A stretch of DNA of 7,920 nt, taken from the NCBI GenBank assembly GCA_019418525.1, contig DYBS01000094.1:1-7920 (forward strand). Direction: 5' to 3'. Under the pieces are notes generated by a model. It saw only the letters and a program-made list of their open reading frames with translations. It was not told where the DNA came from and did no database searches. This document shows positions 1-6,240 of the stretch, one piece after another. Source of the DNA: Clostridiales bacterium (GTDB lineage: Bacteria > Bacillota > Clostridia > Oscillospirales > Oscillospiraceae). Position 1 is the stretch's first letter. The number at the start of each line of letters is the position of its first letter. Position numbers and translations under genes: made by a program.

Positions 1-1
1 G

Positions 2-334
2 AGCAGCGAGGAGACGTGGCTCACCCGCATCGCCATCAATGTCTGCAAGAACGAGCTGCGCAGCCCCTGGCGGCGCAGGCGGGCCCCGGCGGAGGGGCTG
101 GACGCCCTGGCGGTGGAGGGCCCCGAGTCGGAGGACGACACTCTGGTGCGGGCGGTGGGGCATCTGCCGCCCAAATACCGGGAGGTGATCGTGCTCTACT
201 ACTACCGGGAGTGGAGCGCCGCCCAGATCGCCCAGCGCCTGGGATTGCCGGTGTCCACGGTGACGGTGCGTTTGAGCCGTGCGAGAAAGATGCTCTATGA
301 GCGACTGGAGGGTTGGTACTATGGAAGAGCTTGA
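2..334 (+). CDS. ECF-type RNA polymerase sigma factor, 3' part (5' end outside window)
   Basis: This is the C-terminal 110 residues of a sigma-70 family protein of the ECF (extracytoplasmic function) type, which directs RNA polymerase to a small set of promoters. The fragment opens with the end of region 2 (TWLTRIAINVCKN, residues 5-17) and a basic linker (WRRRRA). Region 4 follows at about residues 48-103: LPPKYREVIVLYYYREWS, then the helix-turn-helix segment AAQIAQRLGLPVSTVTVRLSRARKML that reads the -35 element. Spacing and motifs match ordinary ECF factors of about 160-180 residues, so roughly 55-70 residues are missing upstream. The TGA stop (332-334) lies inside the next gene, indicating translational coupling with the probable anti-sigma protein. 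Which ECF group it belongs to cannot be told from this part. The reading frame is open from base 2, so no start is proposed. Confidence 0.93.
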   Translation, partial: SSEETWLTRIAINVCKNELRSPWRRRRAPAEGLDALAVEGPESEDDTLVRAVGHLPPKYREVIVLYYYREWSAAQIAQRLGLPVSTVTVRLSRARKMLYERLEGWYYGRA

Positions 335-1673
335 CGTGAAGCGGGAGCTGGAGCGGGAGCTGGAGCCGGTGCGCTTGAGCGCTGCGCGCCGGGCGGCCAT
401 TTTGGAGGCGGTGGAGCGGCCCCCGGCCCGGCACACCTGGAAGGGCCCGGCGCGGGTACTTCTGGCGGCTGCGCTGGCCTGTGCGCTCCTAGGCACAGCG
501 GCCCTGGCCCTGTCTCCCACCCTGCGGGAGCAGATGAATGCCCTTCTGGGACGCTTTGCCCCGTACAGCCGGGACGTGGAAGGGGTCTCCGCCGTAGACC
601 AGGGCATCCAGATCCGGGCGGTACGGAGCCTGTCGGACGGCAGCCAGGTGTGGATCTATCTGGAGGTACAGGACCTGGAGGGGGCGCGGTTAAGTCCCTA
701 TACGGAGCTGGAGGAGGACCTGGGCGTGCTGTACGGCAACCTGGACGGCACCAGCTGGGCCGACGGCGAGGGCTTCACCAGCACCTGTCTGGGGTACGAC
801 GAGGAGAGCGGAACAGCGCTCTTCCGACTCCAGTTCACCGGCCTGGGTGCGCCGGAGCCCAATGATACCTTTACCCTGGCGGTGGACCGCATCAGCCCAG
901 AGGTGCGCCGGGGCGGCGCGTCGCTGGCACAGCCCACGGGGGAGACGCTGGACAGCGAGGTGCTGCCGTCGGGAGAGACGGTCCTGACGCCGGAGCAGAC
1001 GCCTCAGATCCTCCCGGAGACGGATCTGTATACCCTCTCTTCCTACGGATTCGCGGGCGATGGACGGCTGCACGTCCAACTGCGGCTGGACGGCACGGAG
1101 CCCGACCGGGAGCAGAGCAATTTCCACGTCCAGGTGTCCAGCCGCCGCTATCAGGCCACCGGCGCGGCGGAGGACTACCAGACCGAGGCACGCTACAACC
1201 GCTCCGGGGAGAGGGAAGAGGTGTTTTTCCAGCGGGATGGCGCGGTGTACTGCGACATCTGTACGGGTGTCACCACGGCAGACCTGCCGGACGCCGTGGT
1301 GGAGAAGGTGTATGGGACTTGCTTCCGGGGGCAGACGCTGGAGGGGAACTGGACGTTGGAGATCCCGCTGGAGGACGTGCCGGTGCGGACGGTCCTGCTG
1401 GACGACGGACACACCCTGATCCTCTCCGCCCTGGGCTGCACGGCGGAGAGCCGGGACCGGGAGAGCGCCGCGGCGTGGAATGGGGCGCTGACGGTCTACC
1501 TGCAAGACGGCACAGTGCATCAGGTGGAAGAACCCGATGGGCACGCCTACCCGCAGGCCTCCCCGGCGGCGGTCCGCTGGAGCTTTGACGAGCCCATCGA
1601 CCCCGAAATGGTGACAGCGGTGGCCTTTGGTGAATGGTACATTCCCATCGGAACAGCAGAACCGCCCACATAA
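321..1673 (+). CDS. membrane-anchored probable anti-sigma factor, DUF4179-like
   Basis: This 450-residue protein probably holds the upstream sigma factor inactive at the membrane until a signal arrives. That role is inferred from gene order and architecture. Residues 1-45 are charged and cytoplasmic, with a helical stretch (RELERELEPVRLSAARRAAILEAVE). Residues 46-64 (VLLAAALACALLGTAALAL) form one transmembrane segment, and the remaining ~385 residues would lie outside. The exterior looks beta-rich and resembles the DUF4179-type proteins that accompany ECF sigma genes in Clostridia; it ends in VTAVAFGEWYIPIG. There is no HxxxCxxC zinc-type anti-sigma motif. I chose ATG 321 over an in-frame start at 279 because GGAGGG at 307-312 sits 8 bases before it and it gives a 14-base overlap with the sigma gene, typical of coupled pairs. 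The signal sensed is unknown. The family name comes from memory of similar proteins. Confidence 0.8.
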   Translation: MEELDVKRELERELEPVRLSAARRAAILEAVERPPARHTWKGPARVLLAAALACALLGTAALALSPTLREQMNALLGRFAPYSRDVEGVSAVDQGIQIRAVRSLSDGSQVWIYLEVQDLEGARLSPYTELEEDLGVLYGNLDGTSWADGEGFTSTCLGYDEESGTALFRLQFTGLGAPEPNDTFTLAVDRISPEVRRGGASLAQPTGETLDSEVLPSGETVLTPEQTPQILPETDLYTLSSYGFAGDGRLHVQLRLDGTEPDREQSNFHVQVSSRRYQATGAAEDYQTEARYNRSGEREEVFFQRDGAVYCDICTGVTTADLPDAVVEKVYGTCFRGQTLEGNWTLEIPLEDVPVRTVLLDDGHTLILSALGCTAESRDRESAAAWNGALTVYLQDGTVHQVEEPDGHAYPQASPAAVRWSFDEPIDPEMVTAVAFGEWYIPIGTAEPPT

Positions 1674-1724
1674 ACCGGAAAAACCGGGGCAACCTAACCT
1701 CAAAATACCGAGGGAGGCAGCGCC

Positions 1725-2426
1725 ATGGAACCGGATAAGCAGAACCAGGAGCAAAACCAGAGTGACCAGCGGCAACAGACTATTGAGGACCTGGGGTCCA
1801 CGGTCATCCGCACCAAGCAGGGGACCATCCACACTCTGACCATCGTGGGACAGATCGAGGGCCACCAGGTTCTGGACCCATCCACTAAGACCACCAAGTA
1901 CGAGCACGTCCTGCCGCTGCTGGCGGCGGTGGAGGAGAGCGACGACGTGGACGGGCTCCTAGTGCTCCTCAACACGGTGGGGGGCGATATCGAGGCGGGG
2001 CTGGCCATCGCGGAGCTCATCTCCGGCATGAAAAAGCCCACGGTGTCCCTGGTACTGGGGGGCGGGCACTCCATCGGGGTGCCCTTGGCGGTGTCGGCCC
2101 GGGAGTCCTTTATCGCGCCCTCAGCGGCCATGACCATTCACCCGGTGCGCCTCAACGGTACCATCATCGGGGTGTCCCAGACCTTCCACTATTTTTCCCG
2201 CATCCAGGAGCGGATCTTGCAGTTCGTTACTCAGAACAGCAAGGTAAAGGCGGAGACCTTTACCGGGCTCATGCTTCAGACTGGGGAGCTGGCCGCCGAT
2301 GTGGGCAGCGTCATCTACGGCGAGGAGGCGGTGTCCATCGGCCTTATCGACCACATCGGTGGGCTTTCCGACGCCCTGGAGGCCCTCCACCGGGCCATTG
2401 ACGCCCAGAAGGGCAAAAAATGCTGA
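1725..2426 (+). CDS. tepA: TepA-like ClpP-fold serine peptidase
   Basis: This 233-residue protein belongs to the ClpP/crotonase-fold serine peptidases and closely resembles the TepA (YmfB) branch known from Bacillus. The candidate nucleophile is Ser116 in GGGHSIG, the general base His139 in MTIHPVR, and the acid possibly Asp192 in GELAADVG. The segment NTVGGDIEAGLAIAE (83-97) matches the ClpP oxyanion/handle region, and EEAVSIGLIDHIGG (200-213) is the conserved C-terminal element. Residues 1-20 are hydrophilic and rich in Gln and Asn. There is no signal peptide or membrane segment, so a cytoplasmic location is expected. Bacillus TepA was linked to protein export and spore biology, but its substrates are uncertain. 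AGGGAGG at 1711-1717 lies 7 bases before the ATG. The 51-base gap after the membrane-protein gene has no clear terminator, so co-transcription is possible. TepA genes usually neighbour ftsK/spoIIIE; here that is not the case. Confidence 0.88.
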   Translation: MEPDKQNQEQNQSDQRQQTIEDLGSTVIRTKQGTIHTLTIVGQIEGHQVLDPSTKTTKYEHVLPLLAAVEESDDVDGLLVLLNTVGGDIEAGLAIAELISGMKKPTVSLVLGGGHSIGVPLAVSARESFIAPSAAMTIHPVRLNGTIIGVSQTFHYFSRIQERILQFVTQNSKVKAETFTGLMLQTGELAADVGSVIYGEEAVSIGLIDHIGGLSDALEALHRAIDAQKGKKC

Positions 2427-2440
2427 ACTAAAAAGTTTTA

Positions 2441-2469
2441 TTTACAAGGAAACGGTTCTATTGTATAAT
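2441..2469 (+). promoter_or_regulatory. vegetative (sigma-A type) promoter of the CofE-like gene
   Basis: The -35 hexamer TTTACA (2441-2446) and a perfect -10 TATAAT (2464-2469) are separated by the optimal 17 bases. The predicted start of transcription is near 2476, giving a leader of about 55 bases. The promoter begins 15 bases after the upstream stop codon, in an AT-rich spacer between GC-rich genes, so it is unlikely to be chance. No operator is evident. No strong terminator precedes it, so read-through from the peptidase gene may add to expression. Confidence 0.8.
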
Positions 2470-2476
2470 AAAAATA

Positions 2477-2492
2477 CTGCGGAAGCCCGCAG
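2477..2492 (+). other. hairpin at the predicted 5' end of the transcript
   Basis: CTGCGG and CCGCAG form a perfect 6-bp stem closing a four-base AAGC loop. The stem begins at or next to the transcription start predicted from the promoter at 2441-2469. It lacks a U-tract, so it is not a terminator. Short 5'-terminal hairpins are known to protect some bacterial mRNAs from 5'-end-dependent decay; that role here is inferred. About 38 bases separate it from the start codon and it does not cover the ribosome binding site (GAGGAG, 2516-2521). Confidence 0.5.
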
Positions 2493-2530
2493 CCGACTCA
2501 AATTCCGAAACTGATGAGGAGTGTTGTACA

Positions 2531-3724
2531 ATGAGCCGTATGGTCGGTACCGTTTCCCGGGGCATCCGGGCACCCATCATCCGCAGCGGCGATGATCTGG
2601 CGCAGATCGTGCCCGAGGCCGTGCTGGCCGCCGCGGCCGACGACGGATTTTCCGTCCGCGACCGGGACATCATCGCTATGACCGAGGCCATCGTGGCCCG
2701 GGCCCAGGGCAACTACGCCTCGGTGGACGACATCGCCGCCGACGTGAAGGCCAAGCTGGGCGGAGAAACGGTGGGCGTGGTGTTCCCCATCCTGAGCCGC
2801 AACCGCTTTTCCATCTGCCTGCGGGGCATCGCCAAGGGGGCGAAGAAGATCGTCCTCCAGCTGAGCTATCCCTCTGACGAGGTGGGCAACCACCTCATCG
2901 ACCCCGACGTGATGGATGAGAAGGGCATCGACCCCTACCGGGACGTGCTGACCCTGGAGCAGTTCCGGGCGCTGTTCGGCTATCCCAAGCACCCCTTTAC
3001 CGGCATGGACTATGTGGCCTATTATGCCCAGCTCATCGAGGAGTGTGGCGCCGAGGCGGAGATCATCTTTGCCAACGACCCCCGCGCGGTGCTGGAGCAC
3101 ACCAAGGACGTGCTGGCCTGCGATATCCACACCCGCAAGCGCACCAAGCGCCTTCTGAAGGCCGCCGGCGGCGAGCGGGTCTTCGGCCTGGACGAGATCC
3201 TGAGTGCCCCGGTGAATGGCAGCGGCTACAATGAGCACTACGGCCTTCTAGGCTCCAACAAGTCCACCGAGGACACCGTGAAGCTCTTCCCCCGGGACTG
3301 CCAGGGCCTGGTGGAGGCCATCCAGAAGACCATGCTGGACCAGACCGGCAAGCACGTGGAGGTCATGGTCTATGGCGACGGGGCCTTCAAGGACCCGGTG
3401 GGCAAGATCTGGGAGCTGGCCGATCCGGTGGTCTCTCCGGCCTATACCCACGGCCTGGAGGGCACCCCCAATGAGCTGAAACTGAAGTACCTGGCCGACA
3501 ACGACTTCGCCCACCTGAGCGGCGAGGCGCTGCGCAGCGCCATCAAGGCGGAGATCGAGAAGAAGGACGGCGACCTGGTGGGGAAGATGGTGTCCGAGGG
3601 CACCACCCCCCGGCGGCTCACCGACCTCATCGGCTCTCTGTGCGACCTGACCTCCGGCTCGGGGGACAAGGGTACTCCCATCGTCTACATCCAGGGCTAT
3701 TTTGACAATTACACCACCGAATAA
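2531..3724 (+). CDS. coenzyme F420-0:L-glutamate ligase (CofE)-like family protein
   Basis: This 397-residue protein matches the family annotated in many Clostridia as F420-0:gamma-glutamyl ligase. True CofE adds glutamate to F420-0 using GTP and divalent metal. The N-terminal part shows the family pattern: RGIRAPIIRSGDDL (10-23), RDRDIIAMTEAIVARAQGNY (43-62), then VVFPILSRNRFS (83-94) and LSYPSDEVGN (111-120). A later segment, EVMVYGDGAFKDPVGKIWELADPV, recalls the metal-binding Asp region of CofE. It is much longer than classic CofE (about 250 residues), so activity on F420 is doubtful; no other F420 gene lies in the window, and the real substrate is unknown. It is probably cytoplasmic, with no signal or membrane segment. 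The ATG is supported by GAGGAG at 2516-2521, 9 bases upstream. It is a single-gene unit with its own promoter and a terminator overlapping its stop. Family assignment is firm; function is not. Confidence 0.82.
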   Translation: MSRMVGTVSRGIRAPIIRSGDDLAQIVPEAVLAAAADDGFSVRDRDIIAMTEAIVARAQGNYASVDDIAADVKAKLGGETVGVVFPILSRNRFSICLRGIAKGAKKIVLQLSYPSDEVGNHLIDPDVMDEKGIDPYRDVLTLEQFRALFGYPKHPFTGMDYVAYYAQLIEECGAEAEIIFANDPRAVLEHTKDVLACDIHTRKRTKRLLKAAGGERVFGLDEILSAPVNGSGYNEHYGLLGSNKSTEDTVKLFPRDCQGLVEAIQKTMLDQTGKHVEVMVYGDGAFKDPVGKIWELADPVVSPAYTHGLEGTPNELKLKYLADNDFAHLSGEALRSAIKAEIEKKDGDLVGKMVSEGTTPRRLTDLIGSLCDLTSGSGDKGTPIVYIQGYFDNYTTE

Positions 3725-3760
3725 GAAAAGCGCGCCGCAGCTGCGGCGCGCTTTTCTTAT
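3721..3760. terminator. bidirectional intrinsic terminator, perfect 40-bp palindrome
   Basis: Two 20-base arms meet at 3740/3741 and are exact reverse complements. The GC-rich core (GCGCGCCGCAG and its mirror) is flanked by AAGAAAAG on one side and CTTTTCTT on the other, giving a T-rich exit in both directions. It terminates the CofE-like gene on the plus strand and the ABC ATPase gene on the minus strand. Stop codons of both genes (3722-3724 plus, 3757-3759 minus) lie inside the arms at mirror positions. Confidence 0.92.
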
Positions 3761-4503
3761 CCCTTTTGTTGGATGAACTGGAGGAATTGCTGGATACGGG
3801 GGTTCTGCGGGTGATCAATGATCTCTTCCGGGGTGCCGTCGCCGGCTACCTGCCCACCATCCAGAAAGAGGATGCGGGAGGCCACCTGCCGGGCAAAGTG
3901 GATCTCGTGAGTGACAATGAGCATGGTGGATTTTCGCTCCTCCGCCAGGGCCCGGATGGTGTTCAGGACCTCCGCCACCAGTTCGGGGTCCAGGGCAGAG
4001 GTGGGCTCGTCAAAGAGGAGCACGTCCGGCTCCATGGCCAGGGCCCGGGCGATGCCCACCCGCTGCTGTTGGCCGCCGGAGAGCTTGGAAGGGTAGAAGT
4101 CCTTCCGGTCCAGCATCCCCACCTTGTCCAGCAGGGCAAGGGCCTGTTCCCGGGCCTGGGCCTTGTCCCGCTTCTGCACCAGGACCGGTGCAGCCATCAC
4201 GTTCTCCAGTGCAGTCTTGTTCTTGAACAGGTTGTAGCTCTGAAAGACCATGGCGGAGTGAGCCCGCAGGGCCTTGACCTGGGCCTTGGTGTGGTTGGCG
4301 GCGTCCACCCGGGCATCGCCGATGGTGATGACTCCCTCGGTAGGGACGCACAGATAGTTGAGACAGCGCAGCAGGGTGGACTTGCCGGTGCCGGAGGGCC
4401 CCAGGATGGCCACCACCTCGTGGTCGTCCACCGTGAAGCTCACGTCCCGCAGCACCTCCGCGCCTCCGTCAAAACGCTTGGTGAGATGTTCAACCGATAC
4501 CAT
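3757..4503 (-). CDS. polar amino acid ABC transporter, ATP-binding protein
   Basis: This 248-residue cytoplasmic ATPase powers the importer encoded with it. All ABC motifs are intact: Walker A GPSGTGKST (35-43), Q-loop Gln88 (MVFQSYNLF), signature LSGGQQQR (141-148), Walker B VLLFDE (161-166), D-loop SALD (169-172) and switch His199 (LIVTHE). The Q-loop context FQSYNLF and the full length place it in the GlnQ/HisP/TcyC family of polar amino acid ATPases. The exact amino acid cannot be told from this subunit. The start ATG is preceded by AAAGGAG, 8 bases away on the minus strand. It lies 34 bases downstream of the binding-protein gene and ends inside the bidirectional terminator, so it is the last gene of the operon. 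Confidence 0.96.
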   Translation of the reverse strand: MVSVEHLTKRFDGGAEVLRDVSFTVDDHEVVAILGPSGTGKSTLLRCLNYLCVPTEGVITIGDARVDAANHTKAQVKALRAHSAMVFQSYNLFKNKTALENVMAAPVLVQKRDKAQAREQALALLDKVGMLDRKDFYPSKLSGGQQQRVGIARALAMEPDVLLFDEPTSALDPELVAEVLNTIRALAEERKSTMLIVTHEIHFARQVASRILFLDGGQVAGDGTPEEIIDHPQNPRIQQFLQFIQQKG

Positions 4504-4537
4504 GGGAGGAACTCCTTTCGCCGTAGGATCAGACGGC

Positions 4538-5389
4538 TCAGCGGTTGACGGTCAGGTCGTCGCCAAACCAGGTGACACAGTACTCGGCCACGGTACCGTC
4601 GTCCAGCATGGACTGCAGGGCGGTGTTAATATCCTCCAGTTTGGCGGCGGAGGCGTCGTCCTTGCGCACGAAGTAGGCCACCTGGCTCTCGGTCAGTTTC
4701 TCGTCCAGAATGGACAGGTCGGTGTCGGTGGTGTTGTAGCTGTGGATGGCGATGATGTCGTTGGCGCAGGCGTCGATGCGGCCCAGGACCACGTCCTGGA
4801 TGACCTCAGTGAAGGCCTCATAGGTCTTGACGGTGCAGCCCAGTTCGTCCTTGCGGGCCTCCATCTCGTCCAGGGCGGCGGAGCCGGCGGCCACGCCCAC
4901 AGTCTTGCCCTTCAGGTCCGCCAGGGTGGTGATGCCGGAGTCAGGGAGGACTGCCACGCCCACGGGGTCACCGGCGTAGGGGATAGAGGCATCGTACTTT
5001 TCCAGGCGCTCGTCGTTGATGCCGAAGAAGCAGGCGGCCACGTCGGCCTTTCCGGAGTCCAGCATACCCCAGATGGCGTCGAAGGTGGTGGACTCGATGC
5101 TCACATCGTACTGGTCGGACAGGCGGTTGGCCAGCTCGTTCCACATGTCGGCCTCGAAGCCCTTGAGCTCGCCGGTTTCCTCGTCGGTGTAGCTGTACGG
5201 ATTGAAGGTGCCGCCGCCGGTGACCACCACCAGGGACTCCTTCTCACCGGTCTCGCCGGTGGACTGGGAGGTGACAGGGGCGGAGTCCTCAGGGGGATTG
5301 CTGGCGGTGGTGGAGCCGCCGGAGCAGGCGGTGAGCCCCAGAGCCAGGGCGGCGGTCAGGGAAAGGGCGGCGATTCGTTTACAGTTCAT
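4538..5389 (-). CDS. amino acid ABC transporter, substrate-binding lipoprotein (SBP_bac_3 type)
   Basis: This 283-residue family-3 solute-binding protein would be anchored outside the membrane and deliver ligand to the permease. Residues 1-21 are a lipoprotein signal (MNCKRIAALSLTAALALGLTA) and the lipobox LTAC puts the lipidated cysteine at position 22. Residues 23-52 are a flexible Ser/Thr/Pro/Glu linker. The fold follows, with family landmarks GELKGFEADMWNELANRL, WGMLDSGKADVAACFFGINDER, a PYAGD segment, LADLKGKTVGVAAGSAALDEM, and a closing AEYCVTWFGDD. The ligand is probably a polar or sulphur-containing amino acid, but the motifs do not decide which. AAAGGAG lies just upstream of the ATG. 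It is the middle gene of three, with 58 bases after the permease gene (containing a hairpin) and 34 bases before the ATPase gene. Confidence 0.94.
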   Translation of the reverse strand: MNCKRIAALSLTAALALGLTACSGGSTTASNPPEDSAPVTSQSTGETGEKESLVVVTGGGTFNPYSYTDEETGELKGFEADMWNELANRLSDQYDVSIESTTFDAIWGMLDSGKADVAACFFGINDERLEKYDASIPYAGDPVGVAVLPDSGITTLADLKGKTVGVAAGSAALDEMEARKDELGCTVKTYEAFTEVIQDVVLGRIDACANDIIAIHSYNTTDTDLSILDEKLTESQVAYFVRKDDASAAKLEDINTALQSMLDDGTVAEYCVTWFGDDLTVNR

Positions 5390-5419
5390 TTCGAGCTCTC
5401 CTTTGTGATAAAATGGATT

Positions 5420-5436
5420 TCAGCGCCATGCGCTGA
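5420..5436 (-). other. intercistronic hairpin between permease and binding-protein genes
   Basis: On the minus-strand transcript, TCAGCGC, an ATG loop, and GCGCTGA make a perfect 7-bp stem. It lies inside the 58-base gap between the two genes. No U-tract follows directly; the nearest run (ATTTTA) begins about six bases later, so termination would be weak at best. A plausible role, inferred only, is to stabilise or set the processing of the message so that the binding protein is made in excess over the permease. Confidence 0.4.
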
Positions 5437-5447
5437 GGGGAAACAAA

Positions 5448-6140
5448 TCAATAAGCCTGGGCACAGCGCTTTTCCAACCAGCGCTGTACGATGTTCATCA
5501 GGTTGACGATGACCCAGTAGAGGAGCATAACGCCCACATAGACCTCGAAATTCCGGCCGGAATTTCCGGCTAGGATCTTGGCCTTACCCATCAGGTCGGT
5601 GACGCCCACAACAAAGACCACCGAACTCATCTTTAGGATACTGACGAAGTCGTTGAACAAGGGGGGGATGGCCACCCGGGCAGCCTGAGGTAAAATGACA
5701 TGGAACATGGTCTGGAGGCTGGAGAAGCCCAAGGAAGAGGCGGCCTCTTTCTGGCCTTCGTCCACCGACATCAGGGCGCCGCGGATATTTTCGGCCATGT
5801 AGGAGCCTTGATGGAAACTCATGATGATGCATGCGGCGGTGATAGCGTCCATGTCCCGGATAAAGGTGCTCACCGTAGCCAAACCAAAGTAGAAGAGGAA
5901 GAGCTGGGGCATGAGGGGAGTACTGCGGAAGATGGAGAGATAGACGCTGGTGATCGGCCGCAGGACCGGCACACGGTAGTAGCGGATAATGGCGGTGGCC
6001 ACACCCAGAATCAGAGCGAACAGCGCGGAGATTACAGACAACTCCAGAGTCAGTCCGATGGTGCTGGCCAGCTTGGGCAGGGCCTCCAGGAAATAGGAGA
6101 CACTAAAGAGGCGCTGGATCGATTCCAGCCAAGTTTGCAT
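5448..6140 (-). CDS. amino acid ABC transporter, permease (HisM/GlnP family)
   Basis: This 230-residue inner-membrane subunit forms the channel of the importer. The typical HisMQ-type opening is present (LASTIGLTLELSVISALFALILGVATAIIRYY split across residues 24-55), then RSTPLMPQLFLFYF (72-85). The cytoplasmic EAA loop that docks on the ATPase is AENIRGALMSVDEGQKEAASSLG (split across residues 116-138). A last membrane segment is VYVGVMLLYWVIVNLMNIV. I chose ATG at 6140-6138 over an in-frame TTG at 6164 because AAAGGAG sits 9 bases before the ATG and lies inside the codons that the longer version would use. Only one permease gene is seen, so a homodimeric channel is expected. It is the first gene of the operon and follows a promoter at 6209-6236. 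Confidence 0.94.
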   Translation of the reverse strand: MQTWLESIQRLFSVSYFLEALPKLASTIGLTLELSVISALFALILGVATAIIRYYRVPVLRPITSVYLSIFRSTPLMPQLFLFYFGLATVSTFIRDMDAITAACIIMSFHQGSYMAENIRGALMSVDEGQKEAASSLGFSSLQTMFHVILPQAARVAIPPLFNDFVSILKMSSVVFVVGVTDLMGKAKILAGNSGRNFEVYVGVMLLYWVIVNLMNIVQRWLEKRCAQAY

Positions 6141-6208
6141 GGAAACACACTCCTTTTTTGCCAAAAGGCAGCAATTCGGGACTATTTCAGACCTTGTGGA
6201 CCTATATT

Positions 6209-6236
6209 AGTATAGAGGCAGACGGCGGAAAGTCAA
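6209..6236 (-). promoter_or_regulatory. promoter of the amino acid ABC operon
   Basis: Read on the minus strand, TTGACT (complement of 6231-6236) and TATACT (complement of 6209-6214) are spaced by 16 bases. Transcription would start near 6202, giving a leader of about 60 bases. A small inverted repeat CTATA-TTAG-TATAG (6202-6215) overlaps the -10 and the start site and could be an operator. No T-box or riboswitch-like structure is apparent in the short leader. Confidence 0.65.
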
Positions 6237-6240
6237 ATTG

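Noticed and set aside
279..320. Earlier in-frame ATG for the probable anti-sigma gene
   Set aside because: No ribosome binding site precedes 279, whereas GGAGGG at 307-312 is well placed for ATG 321.
690..1907. 405-codon open frame on the minus strand
   Set aside because: It is antisense to the membrane-protein gene and the start of the tepA-like gene, has no ribosome binding site support or recognisable motif, and long open antisense frames are expected in GC-rich DNA.
2424..2445. Terminator after the tepA-like gene (AACT-AAAA-AGTT followed by TTATTT)
   Set aside because: The stem has only four weak base pairs, too little for an intrinsic terminator.
2498..3238. 246-codon open frame on the minus strand
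   Set aside because: It is antisense to the CofE-like gene and also runs over that gene's leader and ribosome binding site; it is His/Gly/Val rich with no motif.
3766..4548. 260-codon open frame on the plus strand
   Set aside because: It is antisense to the ABC ATPase, whose Walker A, signature and Walker B motifs are all intact.
4358..5506. 382-codon open frame on the plus strand
   Set aside because: It is rich in Gly, Val and Gln and lies antisense to a binding-protein gene with a clear lipobox and family motifs. It is a GC-rich shadow frame.
6141..6202. T-box or riboswitch in the importer leader
   Set aside because: The predicted leader is only about 60 bases and shows no stem array, T-box sequence or terminator/antiterminator pair.
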